Assembly: GCF_900090045.1 (NCBI RefSeq)
Contig: NW_021638321.1
Location: 62,001 to 126,000 of the forward strand
Direction: 5' to 3'
DNA from: Plasmodium malariae
Lineage: Eukaryota; Apicomplexa; Aconoidasida; Haemosporida; Plasmodiidae
DNA: 64,000 nt
Part shown: piece after piece, positions 50,504 through 63,450 of the stretch
Layout: every line of letters begins with the position of its first letter
Position numbering within the stretch: position 1 is the stretch's first letter
The notes under the pieces: generated by a model
Told to the model about the DNA's origin: nothing
Database searches by the model: none
What the model saw: the letters and a program-made list of their open reading frames with translations, nothing else
Translations under genes and position numbers: made by a program

Positions 50504-52550
50504 ATTTAATTACTAATTTTAATTATATTTTCTTATTTGTATATCCAATACATATTAAATATATCATATAAAATGGAGTTATTATATTTAAAAGTGTTTA
50601 ATTATAAAAATAAATAAAAAAAATTAATTTTTAAAAAAAGATACTTTTCCGTTATGCATTGTTCCATTACTACTAAGATAATATGAATTTTTCAATGAAA
50701 TAAAGAGCATTTTTTAAAAAAGAATATTTCAGTATATTATATAATTTGTGAAAATTTTTGTATTTTAAAAAGTATTTTCCACTTTAAATCTTTTTTTCAT
50801 TATCATAAAATTAAAATATTATATATTACATATGTTTTGAAATATATTTTATTATTATATATAATATATTAATAAATTTATAAAAAAAAGTTGTTTTTTC
50901 GTAATTTATTCATATAAATAAATTAATATTTATGAACAAAAAAGAAAAAAATAAAATAAAAAATATAAATTAATAATGGTTAATATTTATTCTAGGAAAA
51001 GTTATAATATTTTAAAAAATTTTGAATTGAAACACATTTGAAAATAAATAATATACAAAATATTTTTAAATTAATTAATATAATATTGTATTAATATATG
51101 TTAACAAAATCATTTATTAATTTATTAATTTTTCTGATGAATATTTTACAACAAATTTATAATTTTTTTTATTTTTTTATAAACAGATACTATAAATATA
51201 ATATATTTAAAAAATATATATATAAATGTAACATGAGTATTTATTTATTTATACTAGAAATATATTCTTAAGATAATATTTCTATCTCTTCATTTTTGTT
51301 ATTCGTGTTTCATAATACTGTAAATGACAATTATAAAATTATTATATGCACAAGAAATTAAACTAGTGATAAAATTATATATATCATATTACTTTTTTCT
51401 AAAAAACCAAAAAAAAAAACTATGAAAATAAAAAAATGAAACTATTAGAAATAAAACAAATTTTAAATTAAAAAAATAAAAATACAAAAATTATCATAAT
51501 TATATTTTTATTTCAAGTATAAATGGAATTATGGTCTAATATAAAAAGGAAACCCCATGTAGTATTCCTTAATAATTATATTATTTGATTATTTCGTAAT
51601 CGAATTATTATAATTATCACTTAAATATATTTTATTTTTATATAATTGAGGAATTTACGAAACATTTCTTTATTTCTTATGTATTTAAGTCTTTCCATAT
51701 TATGCAACTGTATCATAGATGGATCTGTGTTTATATACATTCATATTCATATTAATCTTTAGCATTGATCTATTTACATTTAAATACCATATACTATAAA
51801 GTTCCAATATGTTATTTATTCTCCTTTACATTAATATATTATTTTTTCAATTTTGTTATATTTTTTAGAATATAATAATATATAGTAATAATATTTTTCA
51901 CAGAAATATATTTTTTTAAAAATAATAAAAATCTGTTGTATATGTTCGATAAAACTTTATTATATAATTGATTTATTTTTTAGTGATACTTTATTTTCAT
52001 TTTTAAAGTTTATTACATGTATTAATTTTACTACTTCTAAGGGATACACCAACTTGTGTATTCAAAATTATATATGTTAATTAATATATTTATTGTATAT
52101 TCTTATATAAATTTATTACTACTTTATTCATAATGACTTAATTTTAAGATAAGTGTAACTTTTTATTATTTATACATTTTTATATTTGATTAATTACATG
52201 TAAGAAATATTCATAATATTCATTGTTTGTATAGATATACGATCAGTTATATAATATAAAGCTCATATATTAATAATCTTAGGATAATTTTATTTTTATT
52301 CTTTATATTTTCATCATGTTATTACAACATTGTTAAATTTTTGAAAAATATTTATTAATATAATATTCATAAATTATATTATTATGTATTATAGAATTTT
52401 TATATATATGTATTGATTCTGCATTTATTTACTATAAAACATTCATTTAATAATTTATATATTATGAGTATCATTGAACATTAAGATATATAATGTACAC
52501 CATAACTTTCCCCTTTATAAATAATATTATCCTAATGCCTTATGTAACAT

Positions 52551-52577
52551 TCTCTCTCTCTATATATATATATATAT
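52551..52577. repeat. (TC)n(TA)n microsatellite
   Basis: Five TC units directly followed by about eight TA units. Simple repeat. Confidence 0.75.
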
Positions 52578-54464
52578 TGTAGTAAATTTTAAATGGAAAA
52601 TTTATACGTTTATTTAGTTTATAAAATAAGATATGATATCCTTTTTATAAAAGTTAAAGTATATATTAGATATGTTTTAAAATCAAATTGTATTAATCCA
52701 CAATTCAGTAATTTCATCCATTTAAGGTTCTCAAAAAACATTTTTGCATATATTATTATCCATGTTACATGTTAATATACAAAATATAGTACACCGTTAC
52801 ATTTATAAAACATAAATTAATATCAATATATCGATTAAGTATATAGGTTCTTGTTATATAAATATTAATGTAATAATTCATACGTTTCATTTCTTTTATT
52901 ATTATTTAACTTTTTACTTTATTTACATATACTGTTTTTTTTTTTTCCTTTTTTGATGTATCATTTTTTAAAAGTATGGAATGTAACATTATTATAAATT
53001 GAAAAACTTTTTAAATTAACATACAACTTTTATGGATTACTTTAATGCGTCTTAGGTAACAAAAAAAGGCGCATTGCGGATATTAATTATTTCTATTGTT
53101 TTCATAATATAAGAAAAAGTGTATTTTAAATCATACAACAGCAGTTATTATATCATGAATAATAGTTACAGTCATGAACATTCTTATACTACATAAATTA
53201 TTTTTAATATACTTAAAAATATTTTAATCACCTTGAAATAATTTATATTCAATACTTCCACCTCGATTCAAAATATATATATAAAAAAAAATAATTTATA
53301 TTAGGACTTTAATTGTCACAATTCTCATCTAAGATGTTCTGCGTATTATTAGTTAATAATGCCAAATTTATCTTAAAATATACTGTATAATTCCGTTTTT
53401 TTATAAACCTATGTTCATTTATACATTTTAAGTTACTAAAATATTTATTGTCCCATTCAATATCTAATACTACCATATTACCAAGTGTAAATATTCCACA
53501 TGTTGAATTTTGAAATTTGTTTTAAATTATACTTTAAAATCCTTTATAAGTATATATAATTTAAATGTAATTTAAAAAATATTTATACGTTTCGATTTAT
53601 TCATTTTATATTATAAATTTCAGTGTATAAATAAATTGAACATATAATGTAAAAGAAAGAAAAAAGTTACAACATATTCTGTATTATTATAAAAAAGTTG
53701 TTCTATTAAGAATAAATATACGTAGGAACCCTGCTCACAGATATTAATCCTTGATAAAAATGTGCTAAGTATAATTAAATTGGTTCTTTCACAAATAGAA
53801 CTTTTTATATATAATATTTTGCAAAACAATGTATATATATAATTAAATAATTTAATAAAATATTGAAATATTTAACGTTAACCAAAAAGGAAAACTTATA
53901 GTATGATATATATCTATAACAGTACTTTATAACAAATATTTAGGTTATTCTTATAAAATTAAATTAACAACCCGTTTCTTGTAAGAACTACAATAAATGT
54001 ACCTAGTACAATTTATTTACAAGAATATGTATTCCTCTAAGACAATAATGAACAAATGATTCATTTTGTAAACAATTGTTTTTTATTACTTATTTATATT
54101 TTCATATTTAAAACATTCAAAAATTTTAAAATATATTTAAAGTATGTTTGTGGTAAAAGCACATTGTAATACATTTATCATGATATCTACAATACAATTT
54201 ATTTAAAATTACTTTTAACAAAAAGCAAAAAATATATGCACTATTTTTATTATATAGAATACATAAAAAAAAGTTTACAATTAATTTAAAGAAAGTAATA
54301 CTTCTTTTTAATTAAGTCACCGATTAATCATTTTGGACTAAAAAAATAAGAGAGATGAAAGCAAATTACATCCATGTTTTGCTATTAACAACACGAAATT
54401 TTTATTAATTTAATGAGATAATGCTAAATACGCACTTATAAATGAATTTTATACAACATATATG

Positions 54465-54488
54465 TATATATATATATATATATATATC
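54465..54488. repeat. (AT)n microsatellite
   Basis: About 12 uninterrupted AT units between the intergenic spacer and the 3' end of the minus-strand gene at 54715. Confidence 0.75.
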
Positions 54489-54714
54489 ATTGAACAAAAA
54501 TATACATATACACAAATATATTATGCCAAAATATCAAATTACATTAAATCAATTCAATATATAGCAGATTTTAAAAATACAACAATGAAAATCACTAAGG
54601 ATTAAAAAAAGTATTTTTATATTTAATATCAAATAGTTAGATATATGTATGTGTTAATATAAAAATTTTGTATGCACATCTCTTATTTATATATTATTTT
54701 TAAGGATACTATCA

Positions 54715-55641
54715 TCATTTTATTCCATATTGAATGTCTTTCTTATTAGTAGAATTAAAAATATTATTACATATTTTTAAACTACCTCCATTTTTTATTT
54801 TAAAATTTTCAGTCTTATTAGAAGTATAATGAATACCTGATAAAATTGAAAGATTCATAAATACTAAAAGCACATAAATTGCTGATAATGTTGGAATTAA
54901 TATAAAAGTGTTCATTTATGAGCTACCTTCATTCCCTTAAATCAATTTGCTACAACATAAATAAACAAAAACATATGACAAACACAAAAATATGAAAATT
55001 ATCAAAAGAATTAAAAAAATCCGAATATACCCTAAAGATGTCTTCCTTCGCTTCATTAAGCTTGCAGTCTGTTTATCAATTTTCTTATTATAATTAATTT
55101 TATCTACGGAATCTAATTCGTTGAATATATCCTTTTCAAGAAATAAATCTAATATATTAAACGAAGAATATTTCCTTTTCTTAAATAAGTTATTCCTTTC
55201 CTCTGCCTTTAATAAAATTTCTTTTATTATATTCTTTCGTGACTTAGAGTCCTTGTCAATTTTATATGTATCCGCCTTTTCATCCATTAATTTGTAATAA
55301 CCTTTGTCACCTGATCGATATCCGGTAGATATAACATCCAATGAACTCTCTGATAGTAGTCTATTAGTTCTTAAACTTGAATAGCTATCTAGATTATTCT
55401 TTTTATCCATAGTTTTTGCACATATACACTAAAAAAAAGAATGTTAACATTTATTATTTACAAGTATTCATATATCTATACTAAGATAATAAAATTTTTA
55501 AAAATAAAGAATGGAACACAAAAAAAAGTAAAATAAGAAATATTATTATAATATTACATTATTTTTATAATGATATATCCAAATTAAAAGGGTAAATAAC
55601 AATATTTTAATAAAAAAAAAGGGCTTAAAATTTTCTTTCAT
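54715..55641 (-). pseudogene. Exported protein with two in-frame stops before its second membrane segment
   Basis: Exon 1 (55641-55558, 28 codons; an in-frame ATG also lies at 55653) has a leader KPFFFIKILLFTLLIWI. The intron is 129 nt. Exon 2 (from 55428) starts CICAKTMDKK and has a canonical PEXEL RLLSE at 51-55. A charged middle and a DIFNELDSVDKINYNKK motif precede a membrane helix at about 162-186. TAA at 54937 would end a 191-residue protein. The same frame continues past it: six codons (GNEGSS), a second TAA at 54916, then MNTF and a second hydrophobic helix (ILIPTLSAIYVLLVFMNLSI) to a stop at 54715. Since relatives have two membrane segments, a longer protein cut by two stops is the simplest reading. 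Expression of the short form is possible. The family is unnamed here. Confidence 0.7.
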
Positions 55642-58600
55642 TGTACTGTTCATTAAGGCTAATATATATTAACTAATAAATATATTAGTTATATTTTTGT
55701 TCCTGCAAATAATAAAGCATACTTATATTGTTTTGGATTTATTTTATTTTAAGCGTAATTAATTGAATTTATATAAATATAACTTATATTTAATTTTATT
55801 AACGTAATATAACATAAAAATTGATTTGGTATAATATATATATAGAGAGAGATTTTATATACTAATAATAAAAAAATAAAATAATATGAAAAAGAATAAT
55901 AATAGATAAGATGAAAAAAAAACAAAAATTATTCATTCAGCGATAAAAATTTTTTTTTTTCATTCAAAATAATGTATAACTTATAGAAAATATATACTTG
56001 CTATGTTCAGAAGGTTCTTATGAACATTTACATGCTTCCTAAGAAAAAATTATAATTTTATATATTTTTCTACATAATTTCCTTCTACATTTAAATAATA
56101 TTAATTATTTTGATAGTAAAACTAACAGAAAAAGTACATGATATTATGAAAAATGTTTTTAATTATATAATGTTTACATTATTATCTATCTAAAAAAAAC
56201 ACATATTCCTTCATAAACTATTCTATATTAATAAATTATAAATTGTTGTTACAAGGAAATGTATGAAATTACGAATACATTTTAAACAAATATACTATTG
56301 ACGTTTATATTTTTATTTAAGGATTTTACAAAACAATAATTTGTATCTAAATAGGGACACGATTTATTATTATTTAATAGAATATTTAAAAATACTTTGT
56401 TTTTGTAATATACTTATGCCTTTTATAAATATATACAAATGTTTATAGAGAGAAATTTCAATATGATAATAAAGAAAAAGGTAAACAAAAATTAATTACA
56501 AAAGCACTGTTTGAACGGCAATAATTTCAAAAATATTTAGAGAAATTTCTTTTTTACAAATGAAATAACAAAAAGAATATATATAAGATATATAAAAGGA
56601 ACATAAAAAAACATTTAGGAATATAAATAATTTACAAAATTTTCTAATGAAATAATTTAAAAAAATTTACCTAATCTCATTCTAATGCATACTACAATAA
56701 ACATATTTTTAAGAGGAAATATAAACAATTAATTTTCTAAAATAATATAAATAATACTTATAACAAAAAAATTATTATATATTCCAGTAATTTTACTCCT
56801 GGTATATTTACTATAGAGGTGATATAATAGCAACAAACAATTATTTAAAAAAGTACTATTACTGATTTAAAAAAAAGATAAATAATATTAATATTATTTC
56901 ATTATGTTAAAAATTAAAATAAAAAAAATTAATGTTTTTAAAAAGATAGTAAAATAATTATTAAAGCTAAAATATTTTTTTTCATTACTAAATCATGTAT
57001 AAAAGAAATTAACATAACTATAATTCATTCTATTATATAATATGTACATATTGTAATATTAATAAGGACACAACTATATCATCTTTTATAAGCTTTTATG
57101 AATTCAAAAACATACATTTTAAATAAATAAACAAAAATTTTTATATAAAAATTGGTAAAAGTAGTAGCTTGTAATATGTATATTAAGAAACAGATTAAAA
57201 AACATATAAATTCCATTTTATACGATGCGTTTGTGTTAATTTTTTCAACATCTCAATCATTCTATTTTATCTACATTTTTTTTAAACTCTTTTTCCTTTT
57301 GTCATTTATTTAATAGAAATATTTATTGACTTATTTGTTTAATTTCGTCAAGAATAAACATACATACCCTTTTTGTCACCAATATATTTTATCATAAATA
57401 TATAAGTATATTTTTATAAAATAAAAATAAGTCAAAAATATTTATATATTATAATAAAGTGATAAATATAAGAATCTTTTTATTCAATGCAGCAATCTAG
57501 TAATAGGCAAAAATTATAATCCTGCACAAAAATTTTTTACTACCAATTAAATCATACAAAAAATTTTCAATAGCTCATAGAAATATACTGTACCCTAACC
57601 TTGAAATATATAATTTATTCTTGATGTTACGTATAAAACATAAATGTGTAACATTACTAAATATATATATTAATATTTTTTGAATTTTACTAGATATACT
57701 ATCATGAATAATACATATTTATCTTGAATATATGCTTTATAATAATTTATTATACCTTTTCTAATAATTAATGTTATTATTATTATATAATTATAATTTA
57801 TATATAGCGTTTTTTATTTTACTATATTGGTTAAAAACTATCAATAGTATACTACATATATTTTCACACAAAATTTTATTTTTATATTGTTTCACTAAAT
57901 AACAGTTTTACATTGACACTTATATATCAGTATATTACTTCTTTTCAACTATACTATTACTACAGATAAGATCTCAATAACATACATTTTAATGAATCAT
58001 GAAAATGATTGAAATTTCTATTTTCACTTAATGAACTTTTATAATAATATTTTACTTATTTTATCATGGCACTTTATTAATATTTATTTTTTTTAATTAA
58101 TCTACGATGCCTAAAACTTATTTAACTCATACATATAATATATAGGTTTATGTATATATAAGTAATATAATATTAACAACAAAAACAAAAAGTTAAATTA
58201 ATTAATGCCTCTATCACAAAATGTGTAAATCAATAATTATAAAGAACAAAACATAGAACAAACATAGATAAAATAACCAATTTTATTAATTGAATATTTA
58301 TTCCTTATATATAAATATTAGTAAGGAAATTCATGCAAAAATAACTAAAAAAGAAATAAAATTGATATTTTGTGTTACATTAAATAGTGGAACCAAATAT
58401 CACGAGAAATTGTAATGTATAATAATACATAAATATAATATTATTTTCAAATCATTAAGAGACTATATTGGAATAAATTTATTAATATAAATGAAAATCT
58501 TTTTCATATTTCATCGTCTACTATTTAAAATATCATTAATGTTTTGTAACCTTTTGAGACTTACCAAAAAATTTTATTATGTATTAAGCAAATTATTTTA

Positions 58601-59361
58601 TAAAAATAAAAAGATAAAAAAAAAATATAAATAAAAATCATTTATCATATATATTATCTCATATTATATATATGATCTAATTATGTTTCTTTGGTTTTCT
58701 TTTTTTAAATTTAATCATAGCTCTTATAAAACAAATTTATCCTTAATAAAAAAAAAATTCATTGCAATAAGATTTATTTGTCTCATATTTCATTTATTAT
58801 TCATATACAAGCAAACAAAAAAAAACAGAAAAACATATACAACAAAGAAATTACATTCATATACTTCGTTTCCCCATACGAAATACATGACACGCTTACT
58901 CTTAATAAAAAAAAAAAACTCACATTTTTTAGTTGCATCATAATATAGTAATTTAATATAAAATAATATAAAAGAGTCAAGACTGTTTTTTTTTTTTTGC
59001 AATGACATATAAATTTGCAATCTATATCAGCAAAACCATATAATCTGTTCTTTTTTATATTTATATCAAGTTACATATATTTTTCAAAAAAATCTTGTTA
59101 TATGTAGAATTAATTATATAAAGGACTATATTGTGGTAAAATTAAAACGTATATCAAAATAAAATATGAATAACATTAAAATATTCAAATTTATAACCAA
59201 ATTAAAAGTGTACCTTATTACCCTTGAGGATCAAAAAACTCCAAAATCTGCATGCCTATTTATAATATCATTGAAATTATAGGTTTGTTTGTTATTTCAG
59301 TATATCAATTAGAAAATTATATATTATAATCCCTATGAAATACTATTTCACATAAAGAAGT
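55642..59361. other. AT-rich intergenic region, no gene seen
   Basis: No supported gene. Overlapping open frames at 58683-58943 (+) and 58790-59020 (-) are dominated by Lys, Phe, Ile and Tyr and lack splice partners, so I do not call them genes. Confidence 0.5.
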
Positions 59362-60199
59362 TTATTCGGTATAATTCATTTTACATTTTAAATGTAATAA
59401 TTTTTTATATTTTTCTGTTTCTCTTAAGTTGTAAAAAAACCTTACTAAAATTATAAACCATAATATATGTAATGGTATAAGCATTTTCATAATGTATACT
59501 ACAGTTTTTTCGCTATTCATAAGATAATAAAATAATAGAACATGTAATACTCCAACTACTAAATGGAAGATATATAAAGCAAAAATTGCTTTATTTTTTC
59601 TTTGTATAAATTTTTTTATAAAACAAAAATCAGCATTTTTACTATATTCAATTACATTTTTATAATATATTTTGTCTAACATTTTCTTCCTATTATAGGT
59701 ATTAACCTTATTATATTCAGAAGATTTACTTTTCTCTGTTTGTTTATAGTCTCCTAAACTATTTGATGTACACACTTTTGGCAATTTATTTTTTCCTTTG
59801 GATATTGTTCCATTCCTGCATATATGTTTCTTTTCGTAATCTCCATTATTTAGAATATCTTCTTTTGTCCATACGATATTTGAACACTTTTCCTTTTTAT
59901 ACTCTGCTAATAAGCGATTATTTCTTGTATATAATTTTTCATCAATAACGTCCTTCTCATCCAAATATTCACAAAAGTTACACTAAAATAACAAAAGAAA
60001 TATCCACGATTTAAAAAAAGTAAAAAAACCCATGCTATTAAGAAATATTATTAGAAATAAAAAAAACACAAAAATGAATAATAGAAGTAACATTAACTAA
60101 AATATATTATACCACTTCGCTATTAAAACGATATATCCATATTAAAAAGATAATTACCACAATTTTAATAAAAAAAAATAGCTTAAATTTCTTTTCCAT
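59362..60199 (-). CDS. Plasmodium exported protein, two exons, intact, canonical PEXEL
   Basis: Exon 1 (60199-60113) encodes 29 residues beginning MEKKFKLFFFIK with a hydrophobic leader. A 130-nt GT..AG intron follows. Exon 2 (59982-59362) starts CNFCEYLDEK. The total is 235 residues. A textbook PEXEL, RLLAE, sits at 52-56 and would be cut by plasmepsin V after the Leu. The middle is basic and low-complexity, followed by MLDKIYYKNVIEYSKNADF (about 140-158). Two membrane helices lie at about 161-184 and 194-213, with a basic tail ending NYTE. It belongs with the gene at 49224 by architecture and motif. Its job in the host red cell is unknown. No lesion is seen, so of the genes here it is the best candidate for a functional exported protein. 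Confidence 0.87.
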
Positions 60200-60571
60200 A
60201 ATGTATATTTTTAATATTGTATTATGTTTTGTTAATAAAAAATTATTGATAATAAATATTCTTTCGTTGACAAGGGTTACTATATTTTGTTTTCATAGAA
60301 AATTAATATGCATATAAAATGTATATTACATTTTACAATATAGAAAATGTAAGAGATATCTAAATTTTTATTATCATATTTTTGCTTTAATAATAATTAT
60401 AAAAAATTAACATTAATTTAATAACATAATTTTAATGTATTAATAATTATATAAAATACTTAATTATATTACTTAGTGTAGTAAAATAACTAAAAAATTA
60501 TTATATTAATCCTTTTCAAAATAAAAACAAAAATAATAATTCCTTGATACTTTAAGACGTTCATTTTATAT

Positions 60572-60619
60572 AAAATATATAATGTATAAAATGTAGATAA
60601 TACAATGTTCCGTATATTA
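60572..60619 (-). promoter_or_regulatory. Conserved upstream block of the exported-protein gene
   Basis: Minus-strand sequence TAATATACGGAACATTGTAT, then TATCTACATTTTATACATTA, 373-420 bp upstream of 60199. It aligns with the blocks upstream of the fam-l-like and fam-m-like genes although this gene belongs to a different subtype. Confidence 0.45.
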
Positions 60620-62469
60620 AGAGAATAAAGACTAGTTTTAATTATATTTCCTTACTAATAATTACTTCTTGATAAGCATTATATTTTGGAACAAATAATT
60701 ATGATTTTTAAAAAATATTAATTATCATAACAAAATTATTATAATAAAAATGAACTAAAATAAAGCTAATTTTACAAATATTGTATAATTTTAATTTTAA
60801 AAATCCTAAATTTTATGGTTTATTTTATATTTAAAAAATCAAAATTATATGATCCTCAAGTACTAAAAAAATATCAATTTTCAAATCAAATAAAAAGAAT
60901 AGAGTTCTTATATTTGTATCATAAATTTTATAAATTATAATTTATAACTAATTTTAATTTATTCCATTACTTCTAAATGAAAATTTTTAAAATTTTCCTC
61001 TTTATGTAATCTTTTTTTTTAATAAAATATATACTTTCAAAAGAAATATTAATAAAATTTAAAGAAAAAAAAAAAAAAAAAATGAAGATTAAAATTAAAA
61101 TTGGTGTAAAAATCGTGTATACAAAAAATAATGTTATTGATATTTCTAACAAAATATATTTACCATATGAATATTATATACGCTGTATTAAATTTATACA
61201 ATAAATAAAAGAATAACAAAGTAATTTTGTAAAATGTATGATTTCGTAATTTTACTGCTAATAATATTTTTACAAATAAATAATTTTTAGTTAATTCATT
61301 TACAAATACATTATATTAAAAATAGTCTTTAGACATAAATTAATGAATATTCAAATATATATTGATGAAAATATTTTTAACATCAAAATAATATTCTATT
61401 AATACATTTATTTTCTTATATATTATAACAGAAAAAAAAATTATAAATTACAAGATGTTATGTAATTAATAAAATAATATTAATCATATAATATAAAACT
61501 TCATTGTTTTCTCTTAAATATTGCTCTTCTAAGGAAGAGCTTAAGAAATTAACGAAAAAACAAAATATACGTAAAAAAATTAAAATTTTTTTATTTATAT
61601 TGTTTTAAGTTAAATTCATTGTCAGACTGATTTTTGTGAAATATCTTATTTAGATTCTTTTAGGTTTTCATATATGTGGGGTATGTCACATTTTCTCGAA
61701 GTTAATATTTTAATATATATTATAAGGTAACATATTTAAAATTTTATAATAATACATACATAAAATTATTAAATAAATTATGAAAAATAAGTGCATAAAT
61801 TATAAAATCGTGGAAAACTTTTGCTCATAAATATAGCTTTTTCCTTTTAGTAACATTCGTTGTTTGTAAACATTTTTTGATACTTATTTTTAAATAATAA
61901 TTATTCATTTGAATAAATTGTTCATATTTTTTCTAAATTAAGAAATAATACACAAATAATTTAAATTCCTACTAAAATATTTATATCTGTTCTTGTTAAT
62001 TTTATATACTATTAAACAATTACGATCGTATTTATATATATATAACACAATAATATGTATATGCTTTTCCCATTATATCTTCTTTATATTTAAGAAAAAA
62101 TATTATTACATAATAATGAAACAAGCTAAATATGAAATAATAATAAATTTCAATTTTCCGAAAAAATATTTTCATTTATATACTAGCTATACAATATTAT
62201 ATATACAAAATATTAATTTAAATATTGAATTCTTATGTAAGGTAATACATCTTATGTTTTCTATATAATTTATATATATGGATACCCAACTTTTTCCCAA
62301 TCTACTATAAAACAAATATTTTAAATTATTTCTTTTTTTATAATTTAACATATATATTATATTTTTTACAATTTCTAAAATATCCTCTTAATTCATTTAA
62401 CACATAATGTACTCTTATCTATGCTGTAAAATGTTACCATTTATACAATAGTCATATAAATAATTATAT
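60620..62469. other. AT-rich region; right part duplicates 33.9-34.9 kb
   Basis: No supported gene. It contains a poly-A run of about 18 at 61065-61082. The 91-codon plus-strand frame at 61993-62268 is not open in the homologous DNA near 34.4 kb, so it is probably chance. Confidence 0.5.
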
Positions 62470-62560
62470 CATGAAAAATGATAATAAATTTTGTACTCAA
62501 ATACAAGACATTAAAAATGAATATGATCCTTATAAAAAACATATGATTAAGTTCTAAAAT
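61600..62560. repeat. Diverged duplication shared with 33.9-34.9 kb, copy 2
   Basis: Collinear with 33920-34900 at an offset of about 27.7 kb (shared anchors include TTATGAAAAATAAGTGCA and TTTTGTACTCAA). It ends in a plus-strand gene remnant, as the other copy does. Confidence 0.55.
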
Positions 62561-63450
62561 ATACTCTTCTTAAACTTTGTTAATTACGAGTGTGAGGTTC
62601 CTTAATATAAATAAATCTAAGTTCCCGTAAAATCTTCATTAGTGGATGAAAACCACAAAAAAAAGAACTTTTATTACTGGAGATTAATTTATCTATTAAT
62701 TTCCAGTAATCATATATACAAATATTACAGAATTTTTCATAATTTTTCTTTTGCTAACATTATAAATTATCCCAATTAAAAATGTGAATGTTCCTCTAAA
62801 ATCTCCTTAATTTACTGCGACATAAAGTTACTGTTGTAGCTATGTTATATCTACGAATATGTAATTGTTTTAAAATAATATTATTTTATTTGGATGTTTC
62901 TGCCATATTTAATAAGAAAAAAAAGTAAAGATTACAATTTTTCATGGTGAAAAAAATGAACAAATATTAGTGAGAGCTTCTAAAATTGAACAGTTATATT
63001 CTTGAGACAGCAGATAATATATAAAATTATAATTCATAAATTTTCTATAATAGATATATTTGTTCATCTAAAATATATTCTTGAACAAATTAATTGAAGT
63101 GTATGTTAAAAAAATACCCCTAAAAATATGTTAGAATAAATTTTTTCAATTATAATAATCCGAACAAAATGTTATGCAAATGAGTATGATTCTAAGAAAA
63201 CTATAAAAAGAGCACATAATAGACAATGGAAAAGAATATTAAGAAACTAGAAAAAAAAAAAAAAATTGATAAATAAAGAATAATTATTTCATTGAACTTT
63301 ATTATGAAGATATAGAAAAAGTATAAAAATATACTCATATTAAGTACATAACCAATATTAATATCATTACTCATCATTAACCTAGTAATTGTATATAACC
63401 TTTATTGTGAGAAATTTATCCATAGAATATATAAGAAAAATTCAATAAAT
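62470..63450 (+). pseudogene. Decayed surface/exported-protein remnant, family unknown
   Basis: Pieces of plus-strand protein-like frame are scattered here between stops. Near 62472: MKNDNKFCTQIQDIKNEYD and PYKKHMIKF. Near 62660: ENHKKKNFYYWRLIYLL. Near 63180: EYDSKKTIKRAHNRQWKRIL. Near 63330-63450: a hydrophobic end (LISLLIINLVIVYNLYCEKF) followed by a basic tail and TAA. The base composition is richer in G and C than the surrounding spacer. Together they suggest a gene with an N-terminal Cys region and a C-terminal membrane segment, now broken by many stops. The upstream DNA is homologous to that preceding the remnant at 34893, so both may derive from one gene type. I cannot name it. Confidence 0.35.

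Larger units (their letters stand above)
50504..54714. other. AT-rich intergenic region with microsatellites, no gene seen
   Basis: Four kilobases without a gene I can support. It includes (TC)n(TA)n at 52551-52577 and (AT)n near 54465-54488. Open frames at 52593-52775 (+) and 53620-53829 (-) are short and lack a splice partner or a recognisable motif. Confidence 0.5.

Noticed and set aside
58683..59020. Overlapping open frames on both strands
   Set aside because: Dominated by Lys, Phe and Ile from homopolymers, with no leader exon, PEXEL-like motif or homologous copy.
61993..62268. A 91-codon plus-strand frame rich in Ile, Tyr and Phe
   Set aside because: The homologous DNA near 34.3-34.6 kb does not keep this frame open, so it is most likely chance in AT-rich DNA.
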